Shown in pieces: positions 23,907-31,753 of a stretch of 43,865 bases of DNA. Numbering within the stretch: the first letter of the stretch is position 1; each line of letters opens with the position of its first letter. Source of the stretch: Neobacillus citreus (GTDB lineage: Bacteria > Bacillota > Bacilli > Bacillales > Cytobacillaceae); assembly GCF_018343545.2 (NCBI RefSeq), contig NZ_JAGYPE020000049.1, positions 1-43,865 on the forward strand, written 5' to 3'. A program made the position numbers and the translations under genes. The notes beneath the pieces were generated by a model. It was not told the origin of the DNA, searched no databases, and worked only from the letters and a program-made list of their open reading frames with translations.

Positions 23907-23998
23907 CATTTTAAAAATGTCTAGCGCTTTTAAAAAGATGTTCGCATATACTATTGTAATCAAAATTCACGGCTAATCCTTAAAGGGGAGGAGAGGAA

Positions 23999-24694
23999 AT
24001 GACAAAAAGGAAAAAACCAAAGTATAAAATAGGTGATACGGTTGTGATTACAATTTACGGGACTGTAGGCAGAGTGACGGATGTGAAATGGCTGGACGGA
24101 GATTATGTGTATGAAGTCAATAAAAGCCATGGTTTATTTAATGAATCAGCATTGGAATTGCTCTCAGAATATGATGGCAAGGTCTTAGAACAGGAACAAA
24201 TTGATATAGAATACAAGTTTTTTATCGGCGATTTGGTTCAAGTTAGCGGCTATGGTGCGGATCTTTTTAAAGTGATTGGCTTCCGGACAGAAATTTGGCG
24301 CTATAAAGAAGACGCCTGGGAAGATGTCATTTACGAATTGTCAAGGGTAAGTGACGGGGAATGGCTGGAAGTCGGAGAAGAAGAACTGACACTTGTCGCT
24401 GATGCTGAAAGTGCAGATACATTTATCCAAAAGCTTGGTCTTTTATACTTAGTGAACAAACAAGATAAAACAACAAAAAGTCCAAATATACAGAACATGG
24501 TTAGAAAAGCAGAATTTGAAGAAATTTCTCGCAAAAAGGAGAAAAAAGAATTAATTGATAATCTGTTAGACATATTTAATGACTACCGAATTCTTTATGA
24601 ATTATTTCATGATCAAGAATACTATCAAGTTATGCGGGTTATCCTGAAGAAGTTGGAAAGTCTTGTTAATAACGATGGCAAAAGCCATGTCTAG
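23999..24694 (+). CDS. yodN: YodN-like protein
   Basis: 231-residue protein without catalytic motifs that I can see. Two small beta-barrel (SH3/KOW-like) units appear: KYKIGDTVVITIYGTVGRVTDVKWLDGDYVYEVN (about 8-42) and FFIGDLVQVSGYGADLFKVIGFRTE (about 73-98). A helical, charged C-terminus (about 160-230) follows. The position between yozE and yozD corresponds to yodN of B. subtilis, and the symbol is given mainly on that synteny. AAAGGGGAGGAGAGG upstream is a strong ribosome binding site. It ends three bases from the stop of a convergent small gene. Confidence 0.65.
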   Translation: MTKRKKPKYKIGDTVVITIYGTVGRVTDVKWLDGDYVYEVNKSHGLFNESALELLSEYDGKVLEQEQIDIEYKFFIGDLVQVSGYGADLFKVIGFRTEIWRYKEDAWEDVIYELSRVSDGEWLEVGEEELTLVADAESADTFIQKLGLLYLVNKQDKTTKSPNIQNMVRKAEFEEISRKKEKKELIDNLLDIFNDYRILYELFHDQEYYQVMRVILKKLESLVNNDGKSHV

Positions 24695-24697
24695 TTG

Positions 24698-24862
24698 TTA
24701 GGTTAATATTTCGAACAATAAATAAAGAATAAATGGAATACCAGCCCATTTTATAAAAGAAAACAAGCAATCTAGGATTTTTTCGAAATATTGGAGGGTG
24801 ATGCCATCCTCACGATTTACATCTTCCATCCAAGCCTCAAGCTTCCAAAGTAAATTCGTCAT
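24698..24862 (-). CDS. uncharacterised 54-residue membrane-tail protein
   Basis: Small minus-strand gene: ATG at 24862 preceded by CGAGGTG at good spacing, ending TAA at 24698. The product begins MTNLLWKLEAWMEDVNREDG, is amphipathic, and its second half (about 33-52) is hydrophobic: SFIKWAGIPFILYLLFEIL. This suggests a single tail-anchored membrane helix. I do not recognise the family. It is tail to tail with the yodN-like gene with a three-base gap, so transcripts would overlap. Confidence 0.6.
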   Translation of the reverse strand: MTNLLWKLEAWMEDVNREDGITLQYFEKILDCLFSFIKWAGIPFILYLLFEILT

Positions 24863-25035
24863 ACAATCACCTCGTGGATATCATCTTGTTATTCATCCTA
24901 TGCTTGTCCAGCAAATTCAGAACTGAAAAGTTTCAATCTGCAATAAAATTCCACCTCGAACCAATTAGACATCCCAAAGTAACTAGCATGAAAAAGCTTT
25001 AACGGTCATACATTCTGTAAAAAGGGGGCGATGAC

Positions 25036-25209
25036 TTGAGAGAAATTGAAGTATTTATTGATACAGAAGAAATTGCTGAATTTTTCTTTCACGAACTTGT
25101 CAAGAGAGGATACGTTCCTAGCGAAGAGGAATTAGAGGAAATCGCAGATATTACGTTTGAATATCTAATTGAAAAAAGCATTATTGATGAAGAAGTACAG
25201 GATGATTAA
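25036..25209 (+). CDS. yozD: YozD family protein
   Basis: 57-residue acidic protein starting at TTG 25036, with AAAGGGGGCG upstream. It contains VFIDTEEIAEFFFHELV, KRGYVPSEEELEEIADITFEYLIEK and an acidic tail, the full YozD pattern. Function unknown. Synteny with B. subtilis yozD-yodN supports the call. Confidence 0.88.
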   Translation: MREIEVFIDTEEIAEFFFHELVKRGYVPSEEELEEIADITFEYLIEKSIIDEEVQDD

Positions 25210-25261
25210 GTTATAACCGCTTTCCTAAAAAAATGACAATTATATAGATGAAAACGAAAGA

Positions 25262-25287
25262 CGAGCAGTCCATGCTCGCTTTTTGTT
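25262..25287 (+). terminator. terminator after yozD
   Basis: CGAGCA pairs with TGCTCG across GTCCA, followed by CTTTTTGTTTT. Confidence 0.8.
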
Positions 25288-25381
25288 TTATACGGGTAAA
25301 ACGTCCTAAAAATTTTAAAAATCGCGAAACCTTTTTTTGTCCCTCTCGTATATATGAATACGAAAGATTGGGGGGATATGG

Positions 25382-25558
25382 ATGTTCAAAAAAATCCTTA
25401 AATCAATTTTTAAGAACCAGCTTCATCATCAAAAGTATGGGTCTTCAAGTGATCATTGGAAAAAAAAGAACCATTATAAGCACAGCCAGATGGGGCATTA
25501 TCACTATAAAAAGAAGCATAAAAGCGGCAGCTTCCTGTCTAGTTTCTTTAGCAGTTAA
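25382..25558 (+). CDS. His/Lys-rich 58-residue peptide
   Basis: The start is ATG 25382, preceded by GGGGGGAT. The product opens with MFKKILKSIFKNQLHHQKYG and continues as a basic, histidine-rich tract, HWKKKNHYKHSQMGHYHYKKKHKSG, ending in SFLSSFFSS. It contains at least eight His and very many Lys and no acidic cluster. Similar His/Lys-rich small proteins are found in spores, but I do not recognise a family. The kinase gene starts 23 bases after its stop, so the two are probably cotranscribed. Confidence 0.65.
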   Translation: MFKKILKSIFKNQLHHQKYGSSSDHWKKKNHYKHSQMGHYHYKKKHKSGSFLSSFFSS

Positions 25559-25581
25559 CTGTGAAAAAAAGGTCCGCTGAA

Positions 25582-26403
25582 ATGTATAAAAGATTAATAT
25601 TAGGTTTATCAAGTTTCATTGAAAAACAGTTTTCCAAAGAAGAAATAATTTCTGGCCGCTATAAGGTGATGGAGCATCTTGGGATGGGGAGTTACGGACA
25701 TAGCTATTTAGTACTTGATCTTTCCTCCCAAGATTACAAAGTTTTAAAAGCATTAAGGCTTCATAAAAGAATCACCAGGACTGGCCTGAGAGGGTTTGAA
25801 TTTGAAAAGGAATTGCTGCGCTCCATTAACCATCCTGGTTTCCCACATTACTTTGAGGGGGGTACATATAGACATATACCGTATTTTACAATGGAATATA
25901 TCGAGGGTAAGAATTACGAGCAGCTTATTTTCTCTGAGGGATGGAAGTTAACCGAAAGAGAAGCTTTTTCCATTGGCTATGAGCTGCTTGAGATGATCGG
26001 CTATCTTCATGAGCGGAATATTGTTCATAGGGATATCCGGATTCCAAATGTGATTTTTGACGGGTCAGCGATTAAGTTAATTGATCTTGGGTTGGCCAGA
26101 TCTTTGGATAACGTCGGAGGTAAAAAATCCAAGGAATCGAACCCCCGGAAAGAGCTGAATTTCCAGGCTGATTTTTATGGTCTGGGTCACTTTCTGCTGT
26201 TTTTGATATATTCAAACTTCTCATTTCCCGAAAATAAGAAGGAAAAGAGCTGGGAAGAGGAGTTAGATATAACAGAACATGCTAAACACATTTTACGAAA
26301 ATTGCTCATGCTTGAGACTCCTTATGACAATTGCGTACAAGTAAAAAAAGATATACAAAATCTTATGAATGATTTAGGAGGAATAAACAATGTCACTCTT
26401 TAA
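25582..26403 (+). CDS. eukaryotic-type serine/threonine protein kinase
   Basis: 273-residue soluble kinase with no membrane helix or PASTA repeats. Glycine loop GMGSYG (34-39), catalytic Lys56 in YKVLKAL, helix-C Glu77, HRD (149-151) followed by Asn156, and DLG (168-170) in place of DFG. The HRDxK lysine is Arg (HRDIRIPN), unusual for a Ser/Thr kinase. ATG 25582 is used; GTG 25561 is possible but has no site. It overlaps spo0M by 14 bases with AGGAGG inside its own end, which implies coupled translation. The substrate is unknown. Confidence 0.85.
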   Translation: MYKRLILGLSSFIEKQFSKEEIISGRYKVMEHLGMGSYGHSYLVLDLSSQDYKVLKALRLHKRITRTGLRGFEFEKELLRSINHPGFPHYFEGGTYRHIPYFTMEYIEGKNYEQLIFSEGWKLTEREAFSIGYELLEMIGYLHERNIVHRDIRIPNVIFDGSAIKLIDLGLARSLDNVGGKKSKESNPRKELNFQADFYGLGHFLLFLIYSNFSFPENKKEKSWEEELDITEHAKHILRKLLMLETPYDNCVQVKKDIQNLMNDLGGINNVTL

Positions 26404-27160
26404 CAAAATGTTTGCCAGTGTTGGAATTGGCGCGGCGACCGTAGACACGAAGCTTGAAAAGGACACTTACATGCCGGGAGAAACAGTGAAAGGTGTTGTA
26501 GAAATAAAAGGGGGTAAAGTGGATCAACAAATTGATGAAATTTACCTTGCTTTAAATACTACCTACCTAAAAGAATCGGATGACCGTAAGTATACGGTCA
26601 CTGCCACCATCGACCGTTTCCGGATTACTACACCATTTACAATTAATGTGAATGAGAAGAGGGAAATCCCGTTTACGTTCCAGTTGCCATATGATACTCC
26701 CTTATCTATTGGAAGGTCTAAAGTGTGGGTTTCCACTGGATTAGATATTAAAGGAGCAGTGGATCCGGGGGACAAAGACTATCTCAAGGTTGTCCCCAAC
26801 CCGTTAATGTCTGCGGTTTTTGATGCTGTCGACAGCCTTGGATTTAGAATTCGTGAGGCCGATTGTGAAGAAGCGCCAAGAAGATTGCGCGGACGCCTGC
26901 CATTTGTTCAAGAATTTGAGTTTGTTCCGGTGTCCGGATCATTCCGTGGACGCTTAGATGAGCTTGAAGTTGTGTTCTTCCCTGCTGGAAATGGCGGCCT
27001 TGACCTAATGTTCCAGGTCGACCGCAAGGCAAGAGGACTTTCTGGTTTATTCTCAGAAGCACTCGGAACGGATGAAACAAACGTAAGAATGACCGTTACC
27101 AATTCTGATATCCCTTCTCTAAGACAGCAAATCCAAAATGTGATTGGCAGATATTCTTAA
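26390..27160 (+). CDS. spo0M: sporulation-control protein Spo0M (arrestin-like)
   Basis: Regulator with an arrestin-type beta-sandwich that affects entry into sporulation. The 256-residue protein begins MSLFNKMFASVGIGAATVDTKL and shows KDTYMPGETVKGVVEIKGG, the ADCEEAPRRLRGRLPFVQEFEF segment and a C-terminal IPSLRQQIQNVIG, all typical of SpoOM. The start codon sits within the kinase gene, with GGAGG seven bases upstream. The physical link with a kinase suggests the two act together, which is an inference. Confidence 0.93.
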   Translation: MSLFNKMFASVGIGAATVDTKLEKDTYMPGETVKGVVEIKGGKVDQQIDEIYLALNTTYLKESDDRKYTVTATIDRFRITTPFTINVNEKREIPFTFQLPYDTPLSIGRSKVWVSTGLDIKGAVDPGDKDYLKVVPNPLMSAVFDAVDSLGFRIREADCEEAPRRLRGRLPFVQEFEFVPVSGSFRGRLDELEVVFFPAGNGGLDLMFQVDRKARGLSGLFSEALGTDETNVRMTVTNSDIPSLRQQIQNVIGRYS

Positions 27161-27176
27161 TAATTTATAAGTGTTA

Positions 27177-27213
27177 AACAATGGTGCTGTTCATATGGTG
27201 CCATTGTTTTTTT
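27177..27213 (+). terminator. terminator after spo0M
   Basis: AACAATGG pairs with CCATTGTT around an imperfect inner loop, followed by TTTTT. Confidence 0.8.
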
Positions 27214-27323
27214 ATAAAAAAACTACTTTTCGACAAAAATAGTGTTGTTTCTTTGAAGGAATCGACAATACCCGTCTTTAATTATTAAAATAGACAAATT
27301 ATTCAAATAATTGGAGGGGTATT

Positions 27324-27638
27324 ATGATCAAAATGCTGACAAGAAGGACCTGTATTCAATATGATGTGACGCTCTTTCAAACTCCAAAACATCGCGAAAG
27401 GAAAGGGCATAAACAGGTTTACCGGACAACCATTCAAGCGGGCAGCAGAGAACAATGTCTTCAGGAAACCTTTAGCCAATTTAATGTTACAGATAGAATC
27501 CCTCCCAATTATAAAGGAAGATTTCTATCCACATGGGATATTGTTTTAATTGATGAGGGGCGCGGCGGTCAATATTATTTTCAACTCCAGCCTGGAGGAT
27601 GGTTCCCTATTAATAGAATAATACTATTTAACAGATAA
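27324..27638 (+). CDS. yodL: YodL family protein
   Basis: 104-residue protein matching B. subtilis YodL over RRTCIQYDVTLFQTPKH, the QVYRTT segment, NVTDRIPPNYKGRF and IVLIDEGRGGQYYFQLQPGGW. In B. subtilis YodL, made in sporulation, is reported to interfere with the cell-shape protein MreB when overproduced. ATG 27324 is preceded by TTGGAGGGG. Upstream sequence is AT-rich with no promoter I can assign. Confidence 0.85.
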   Translation: MIKMLTRRTCIQYDVTLFQTPKHRERKGHKQVYRTTIQAGSREQCLQETFSQFNVTDRIPPNYKGRFLSTWDIVLIDEGRGGQYYFQLQPGGWFPINRIILFNR

Positions 27639-27642
27639 GGAA

Positions 27643-27670
27643 GGCTGACATGTTTTTGTCAGCCTCTATA
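27643..27670 (+). terminator. terminator between yodL and the convergent small gene
   Basis: GGCTGACA pairs with TGTCAGCC around a six-base loop; the plus-strand side is followed by a weak T/A tract. Confidence 0.65.
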
Positions 27671-27672
27671 TA

Positions 27673-27801
27673 TTATTGCTTTCTGCCTCCGGTAGCACTA
27701 TCCTCTTTTGCATGTGCCTCATGTTCAGCAATGATGGCTTCCGGCGGCACGTGATTATTTTTTTTCTGCCCGCGAATTCGGTTTCGATGTTTTTTTCCCA
27801 T
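27673..27801 (-). CDS. small basic 42-residue protein
   Basis: Minus-strand ATG at 27801 with GGAGG ten bases ahead. The product starts MGKKHRNRIRGQKKNNHVPP, continues EAIIAEHEAHAKE and ends with TGGRKQ. The basic N-terminus and acidic helix resemble tiny Bacillus proteins that accompany yodL/deoD, but I cannot name a family with certainty. Convergent with yodL, sharing its hairpin. Confidence 0.65.
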   Translation of the reverse strand: MGKKHRNRIRGQKKNNHVPPEAIIAEHEAHAKEDSATGGRKQ

Positions 27802-27938
27802 TTTTTCAAACCTCCAGTAGGTAATTTTCAAAATATAATTTTGGGCCTACAAATATAATTCCCCACAAAAAATAAAAAATCATGTTTTTTCTCATTTTGG
27901 TTTTTATTAAAAAAAGGTGTATGTTATAGTGACTATGG

Positions 27939-27956
27939 TGCAACATGTTATTGCAC
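27939..27956 (+). promoter_or_regulatory. leader dyad upstream of deoD
   Basis: GTGCAA and TTGCAC flank a six-base loop eleven bases before AAGGAGG. This could be an operator or a leader hairpin; no known regulator can be named. A weak -10-like TATAGT precedes it at 27925-27930. Confidence 0.3.
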
Positions 27957-27981
27957 TTACATAATAAGGAGGGTTCCATTG

Positions 27982-28686
27982 ATGAGTGTACATATCGGCG
28001 CAAAAGAGCAAGAAATTGCTGAAACAGTACTTCTTCCGGGAGATCCGCTTCGTGCCAAATATATTGCTGAGACGTTTTTGGAGGGGGCAGTGTGTTATAA
28101 CGAAGTTCGGAATATGTTTGGATTTACTGGTACATATAAAGGGAAAAAAATATCTGTTCAAGGAACAGGAATGGGAGTTCCGTCCATTTCTATATATGTG
28201 AATGAATTAATCCAAAGTTATAATGTAAAAAACTTAATTCGGGTCGGTACATGCGGTGCCATCCAAAAGGATGTAAAGGTCCGTGATGTTATCTTGGCCA
28301 TGACGAGCTCGACCGATTCTAACATGAATCGGCTGACTTTTGGGCATGTTGACTATGCGCCTGCGGCAAATTTTGATTTGTTGAAAAATGCCTATGATGC
28401 AGGGGTGCAGAAGGGGCTTAACTTAAAAGTAGGCAGCGTTTTTACAGCGGATTCCTTTTATAACGATAATGCCGAGCTTGAAAAGTGGGCGAAATATCAA
28501 ATCCTTGCTATTGAAATGGAAACAACAGCCCTTTATACTCTTGCTGCCAAGTTTGGCCGGCGAGCACTGTCTATTTTAACTGTCAGTGACCATATTTTAA
28601 CAGGTGAAGAGACAACAGCCGAAGAAAGACAACTGACCTTTAATGATATGATTGAAGTTGCATTGGAAGCATCTATTAAGGAATAA
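27982..28686 (+). CDS. deoD: purine-nucleoside phosphorylase DeoD
   Basis: Hexameric phosphorylase that splits purine (deoxy)nucleosides for salvage. The product is 234 residues from ATG 27982 (AAGGAGG upstream), the same length as the B. subtilis enzyme. LLPGDPLRAKYIAE holds the phosphate-binding Gly/Asp/Arg, GTGMGVPSISIY and VGTCGAI follow, and the catalytic Asp is in VSDHILTGE. A terminator ends the gene. Confidence 0.97.
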   Translation: MSVHIGAKEQEIAETVLLPGDPLRAKYIAETFLEGAVCYNEVRNMFGFTGTYKGKKISVQGTGMGVPSISIYVNELIQSYNVKNLIRVGTCGAIQKDVKVRDVILAMTSSTDSNMNRLTFGHVDYAPAANFDLLKNAYDAGVQKGLNLKVGSVFTADSFYNDNAELEKWAKYQILAIEMETTALYTLAAKFGRRALSILTVSDHILTGEETTAEERQLTFNDMIEVALEASIKE

Positions 28687-28692
28687 TTGACA

Positions 28693-28730
28693 TAACCCCC
28701 TTCCGGAATGAAGGGGGTTACTATTTTTTA
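28693..28730 (+). terminator. terminator after deoD
   Basis: Perfect 10-bp stem TAACCCCCTT / AAGGGGGTTA followed by TTTTTT. Confidence 0.92.
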
Positions 28731-28919
28731 ATTAATATTTAATAATTTTTTCATTAACTTTTCTTTGTTAAATTTATTAAAAAGATGTTATTCTAAACAC
28801 TAAGGGTAAATTTTTTAGATTTTAAAAAGTGATTCAAATATTATAGCGAGTCTTGACTTTTCTAGTCACGAAAGCAAGTCCGCTTCTTATTTTGATGGTT
28901 AATGAAAGTGGTGATGGCT

Positions 28920-30401
28920 TTGGAAGAAGAGAAAATGGATCAGGAAAAAGTTGAGCAAGAGCAACTGACGGATAACAATAAGCCGGGATATATTCGTTTA
29001 AAAAGATTTCACTTTATTATGCTGCTTTTTTTGATTGTTTTTTTATCAGCAGGAATCACTACAGTTGCCCTTTCATTTGGTGATGAAAAAGTAGTGACAG
29101 TTAACAACGACCGAAAAGAATTTGCAAAACTGTATGAAGCATTTGACACCTTGAATAAGGATTATTACAAAAAAGTAAATGATCAAAAATTGATTAATGG
29201 AGCCATTAACGGAATGGTGGAATCCTTGGACGATCCTTATTCTGATTATATGAGCAAAGATGAGGCCAAGAATTTTAATAACAGCATTTCTTCATCGTTT
29301 GAAGGAATTGGCGCTGAGATTCAAGAAAAAGACGGTCATATTATGATTGTCTCGCCGATAAAAGGGTCCCCGGCGGAAAAAGCCGGTTTACAGCCTAATG
29401 ACATTATTCTTTCAGTTGATGGAAAAACCCTTCAGGGCATGACATCTACTCAGGCTGTAACCATTATCAGGGGTAAGAAGGGATCGAAGGTCGAATTGTC
29501 CATTAAGAGAACAGGACAAGATACCCCGATTTCTGTACCGATTATCCGCGATCAAATCCCAATTGAAACGGTATATGGGGAAATGGTTGATGACAAAATC
29601 GCAAAAGTGCAAATTACAAGCTTTTCAACTAATACCGCAAAAGAATTGACAAGCACATTAAATGACTTGCAGAAGAAAGGGATGAAAGGTCTTGTATTAG
29701 ACCTTAGACAGAACCCAGGCGGTCTTTTGGACCAGGCTGTAAGTATATCGAGTATGTTTGTTCCGAAAGGAAAAGTAATTGTTAAGGAAGAGGACCGTAA
29801 TGGCAAGATAAAAGAAATTGCCTCACAAAATGCCGGCAGTCCAAATCTTCCATTAGTTGTTCTGATTGATAAAGGCAGTGCCAGTGCATCTGAGATCCTA
29901 GCTTCTGCGGTTAAAGAATCAGCTGGTGTTACATTGGTTGGCGAAAAATCGTTCGGAAAAGGAACTGTGCAGACTGCTTCCAATTTCACAGACGGCTCCA
30001 ACCTGAAATTTACGATTGCCAAGTGGCTGACACCTAATGGTAATTGGATTCATAAAAAAGGGATTAAGCCTGATGTGGAAGTGGCATTACCGGATTATGC
30101 ATCCTTGTCAATCATTAATCCTGATAAAGAGCTGTCATTATCTTCATCATCAGCTGAAGTCCAAACCGCTCAGAAAATGTTAAAAGCCATTGGTTTTGAC
30201 CCGGGTCGTGAAGACGGATTCTTTGATGAAAAGACAAAAGAGGCTGTAACTGCATTCCAGACCGCCAATAATTTGCCGGCTGATGGAATCCTAAAAGGCG
30301 ACTCTACCATGAAACTGATGGAACTATTAAGGGAAAAAATCAAATCTGACGATACCCAAGTTCAAAAAGCAGTCGAAGTCTTAAAAGAAAAAATGCAATA
30401 A
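28920..30401 (+). CDS. S41-family carboxyl-terminal processing protease (CtpA/CtpB type)
   Basis: Membrane-anchored PDZ protease. The start is ambiguous (ATG 28902, ATG 28914, TTG 28920); AAAGTGGTG favours TTG 28920, giving 493 residues. One membrane helix lies at about 30-52, the PDZ domain around GSPAEKAGLQPNDIILSVDG. The Ser-Lys dyad is in GSASASEI and GEKSFGKG. A peptidoglycan-binding domain follows (about 410-470, FDPGREDGFFDEKTKEAVTAFQ). CtpB cuts SpoIVFA in sporulation; by position near deoD/yodL this may instead be the CtpA orthologue, so I leave the symbol open. Confidence 0.9.
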   Translation: MEEEKMDQEKVEQEQLTDNNKPGYIRLKRFHFIMLLFLIVFLSAGITTVALSFGDEKVVTVNNDRKEFAKLYEAFDTLNKDYYKKVNDQKLINGAINGMVESLDDPYSDYMSKDEAKNFNNSISSSFEGIGAEIQEKDGHIMIVSPIKGSPAEKAGLQPNDIILSVDGKTLQGMTSTQAVTIIRGKKGSKVELSIKRTGQDTPISVPIIRDQIPIETVYGEMVDDKIAKVQITSFSTNTAKELTSTLNDLQKKGMKGLVLDLRQNPGGLLDQAVSISSMFVPKGKVIVKEEDRNGKIKEIASQNAGSPNLPLVVLIDKGSASASEILASAVKESAGVTLVGEKSFGKGTVQTASNFTDGSNLKFTIAKWLTPNGNWIHKKGIKPDVEVALPDYASLSIINPDKELSLSSSSAEVQTAQKMLKAIGFDPGREDGFFDEKTKEAVTAFQTANNLPADGILKGDSTMKLMELLREKIKSDDTQVQKAVEVLKEKMQ

Positions 30402-30407
30402 ACGAAG

Positions 30408-30450
30408 GGCCTGCCACCAATCTGCTTAAGTTAAGCAGCAGGGGCAGGCT
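30408..30450 (+). repeat. bipartite hairpin after the S41 protease gene
   Basis: An outer GCCTGCC / GGCAGGC stem encloses a second perfect palindrome, CTGCTTAA-GTTAAGCAG. No T-run follows directly, so a Rho-independent terminator is not certain. Confidence 0.5.
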
Positions 30451-30533
30451 TATTAAATTTAATGAATGAACATGACTTCTTCGGGTAACTCTTTAAATAG
30501 TGTATTTTTTGTATTTAAAGGGGGGGGGATTTA

Positions 30534-31355
30534 ATGAAGAAGATATCCATCATTTGGCTATTGATCGGCATCCTCCTCGTTGGGCAAAGGGTTCAGGCCG
30601 ATAGCGATATCAGTTATAAAATCGAAATGCTTGATTGGAAACAGGTCGATGAAATATTGCCGCGGTATTCTAAATTTACCGTCATCGATCTGGAAACGGG
30701 GAAACGATTTAAGGTGCAGCGGCGTGCTGGCAGCAATCATGCTGATGTCCAACCATTAACCGTAAAAGATACGAAAATCATGAAAAAAATTTATGGCGGA
30801 AAATGGAGCTGGAAACGCAGGGCGATAATCGTCATGGATCAAAAAGACAATTGGATTGCTGCTTCCATGCATGGAATGCCCCACGGTGCCGGTGCTTTAA
30901 AAAATAATTTTCCGGGCCATTTTTGCATTCATTTTTATGGGAGCACAACGCATCGGACAAATTCCATGGATTTATCCCATAAGCTGATGATTCTCAAATC
31001 AGCCGGAAAATTGGATGATTATCTAGGTGAAGCCAATCCTTACGAGGTAATCAATGCTTACATAACTGGCTTTAAACAACAGGATGCAAGCATTATTTCA
31101 GAGGCTTCAGTGCAAAATATCCGTTTGAAGCCAATTCTAAAGAATATTGAAAATGTTAGAATTTCGCGCATGGAGTTATTGCCACCAGAGGATTTATTAG
31201 AAGAAATTAGCTTGGAGGTTCCCGTTGAACTTGATTGGGTGTTAAAAAATCGCGGCCGACAAATCTATAAAGGGGCTATTCATTTGGTGCGATTTTCTCC
31301 TGCAGATGCTTGGAAGATTGATTCGAAGCAATTTATTAAAGCAAATAAGCTATAA
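30534..31355 (+). CDS. uncharacterised secreted protein with conserved His/Cys core
   Basis: 273 residues with a signal peptide (about 1-22, ending VQA). The core has KFTVIDLETGKRFKVQRRAGSNHAD, IYGGKWSWKRRAIIV, MHGMPHGAGALKNNF and then GHFCIHFYGSTTH. The His-Gly...His...Cys spacing recalls L,D-transpeptidase active sites (HG...GC), and similar cores occur fused to peptidoglycan-binding domains in clostridia, from memory. It could therefore be a cell-wall enzyme; no transpeptidase motif is complete. The start is preceded by a run of nine G serving as ribosome binding site. Confidence 0.7.
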   Translation: MKKISIIWLLIGILLVGQRVQADSDISYKIEMLDWKQVDEILPRYSKFTVIDLETGKRFKVQRRAGSNHADVQPLTVKDTKIMKKIYGGKWSWKRRAIIVMDQKDNWIAASMHGMPHGAGALKNNFPGHFCIHFYGSTTHRTNSMDLSHKLMILKSAGKLDDYLGEANPYEVINAYITGFKQQDASIISEASVQNIRLKPILKNIENVRISRMELLPPEDLLEEISLEVPVELDWVLKNRGRQIYKGAIHLVRFSPADAWKIDSKQFIKANKL

Positions 31356-31357
31356 AC

Positions 31358-31404
31358 AAAAAACACCTTAATGAGAGGAGATTTCCTCCATAAGGTGTTT
31401 TTTT
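31358..31404 (+). terminator. bidirectional terminator
   Basis: AAACACCTTA pairs with TAAGGTGTTT, with an inner GAGGAG/CTCC element, and T-runs on both strands. It serves the genes at 30534 (+) and 31413 (-). Confidence 0.85.
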
Positions 31405-31412
31405 GTGAAATA

Positions 31413-31658
31413 CTAGATTGGCTGTTCGCCATGTTTGATGAATGTTCGTTCATCTTCAATTAATCCGCAGGCCCCGCATTGAACTCGATAATCAGGTCCG
31501 TTGTACGGAAGATGAAATGGTTCTAACTCATTACTGGCGTATTCTCGAATGACAGAGCCCGACTGGGGATCCATTTTTACGGAATGAGATACTTGTTGAA
31601 TAATATTAAAACGGCTTCGATTGGTTTTACAATTTGGACATCTGTATGGTGTTGTCAT
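31413..31658 (-). CDS. small zinc-ribbon protein
   Basis: 81-residue protein with two cysteine pairs: CPNC (residues 7-10) and CGAC (61-64). A zinc ribbon is expected. The intervening segment includes VSHSVKMDPQSG and LPYNGPDYRVQ. A ribosome binding site AAAGGAGAAA is placed well before ATG 31658. Function not recognised; DNA or RNA binding is possible. Confidence 0.78.
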   Translation of the reverse strand: MTTPYRCPNCKTNRSRFNIIQQVSHSVKMDPQSGSVIREYASNELEPFHLPYNGPDYRVQCGACGLIEDERTFIKHGEQPI

Positions 31659-31753
31659 AGGTTTCTCCTTTCATTGACTTGTTAAAATCTATTTTTTGCA
31701 ATAATATTGGTAAGTATGTACAATTCAAGTGAAGAGACAGGAGGGGAAAATAA

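Noticed and set aside
25248..25580. 110-residue frame overlapping the His/Lys-rich peptide gene
   Set aside because: Starts in the yozD terminator without a ribosome binding site; the other frame at 25382 has a good site and a natural stop.
28800..28900. sigma-G promoter for the S41 protease gene
   Set aside because: Only scattered partial matches, no TGAATA/CATACTA pair with correct spacing; GACTTTTCTAGTC is a short dyad of unclear meaning.
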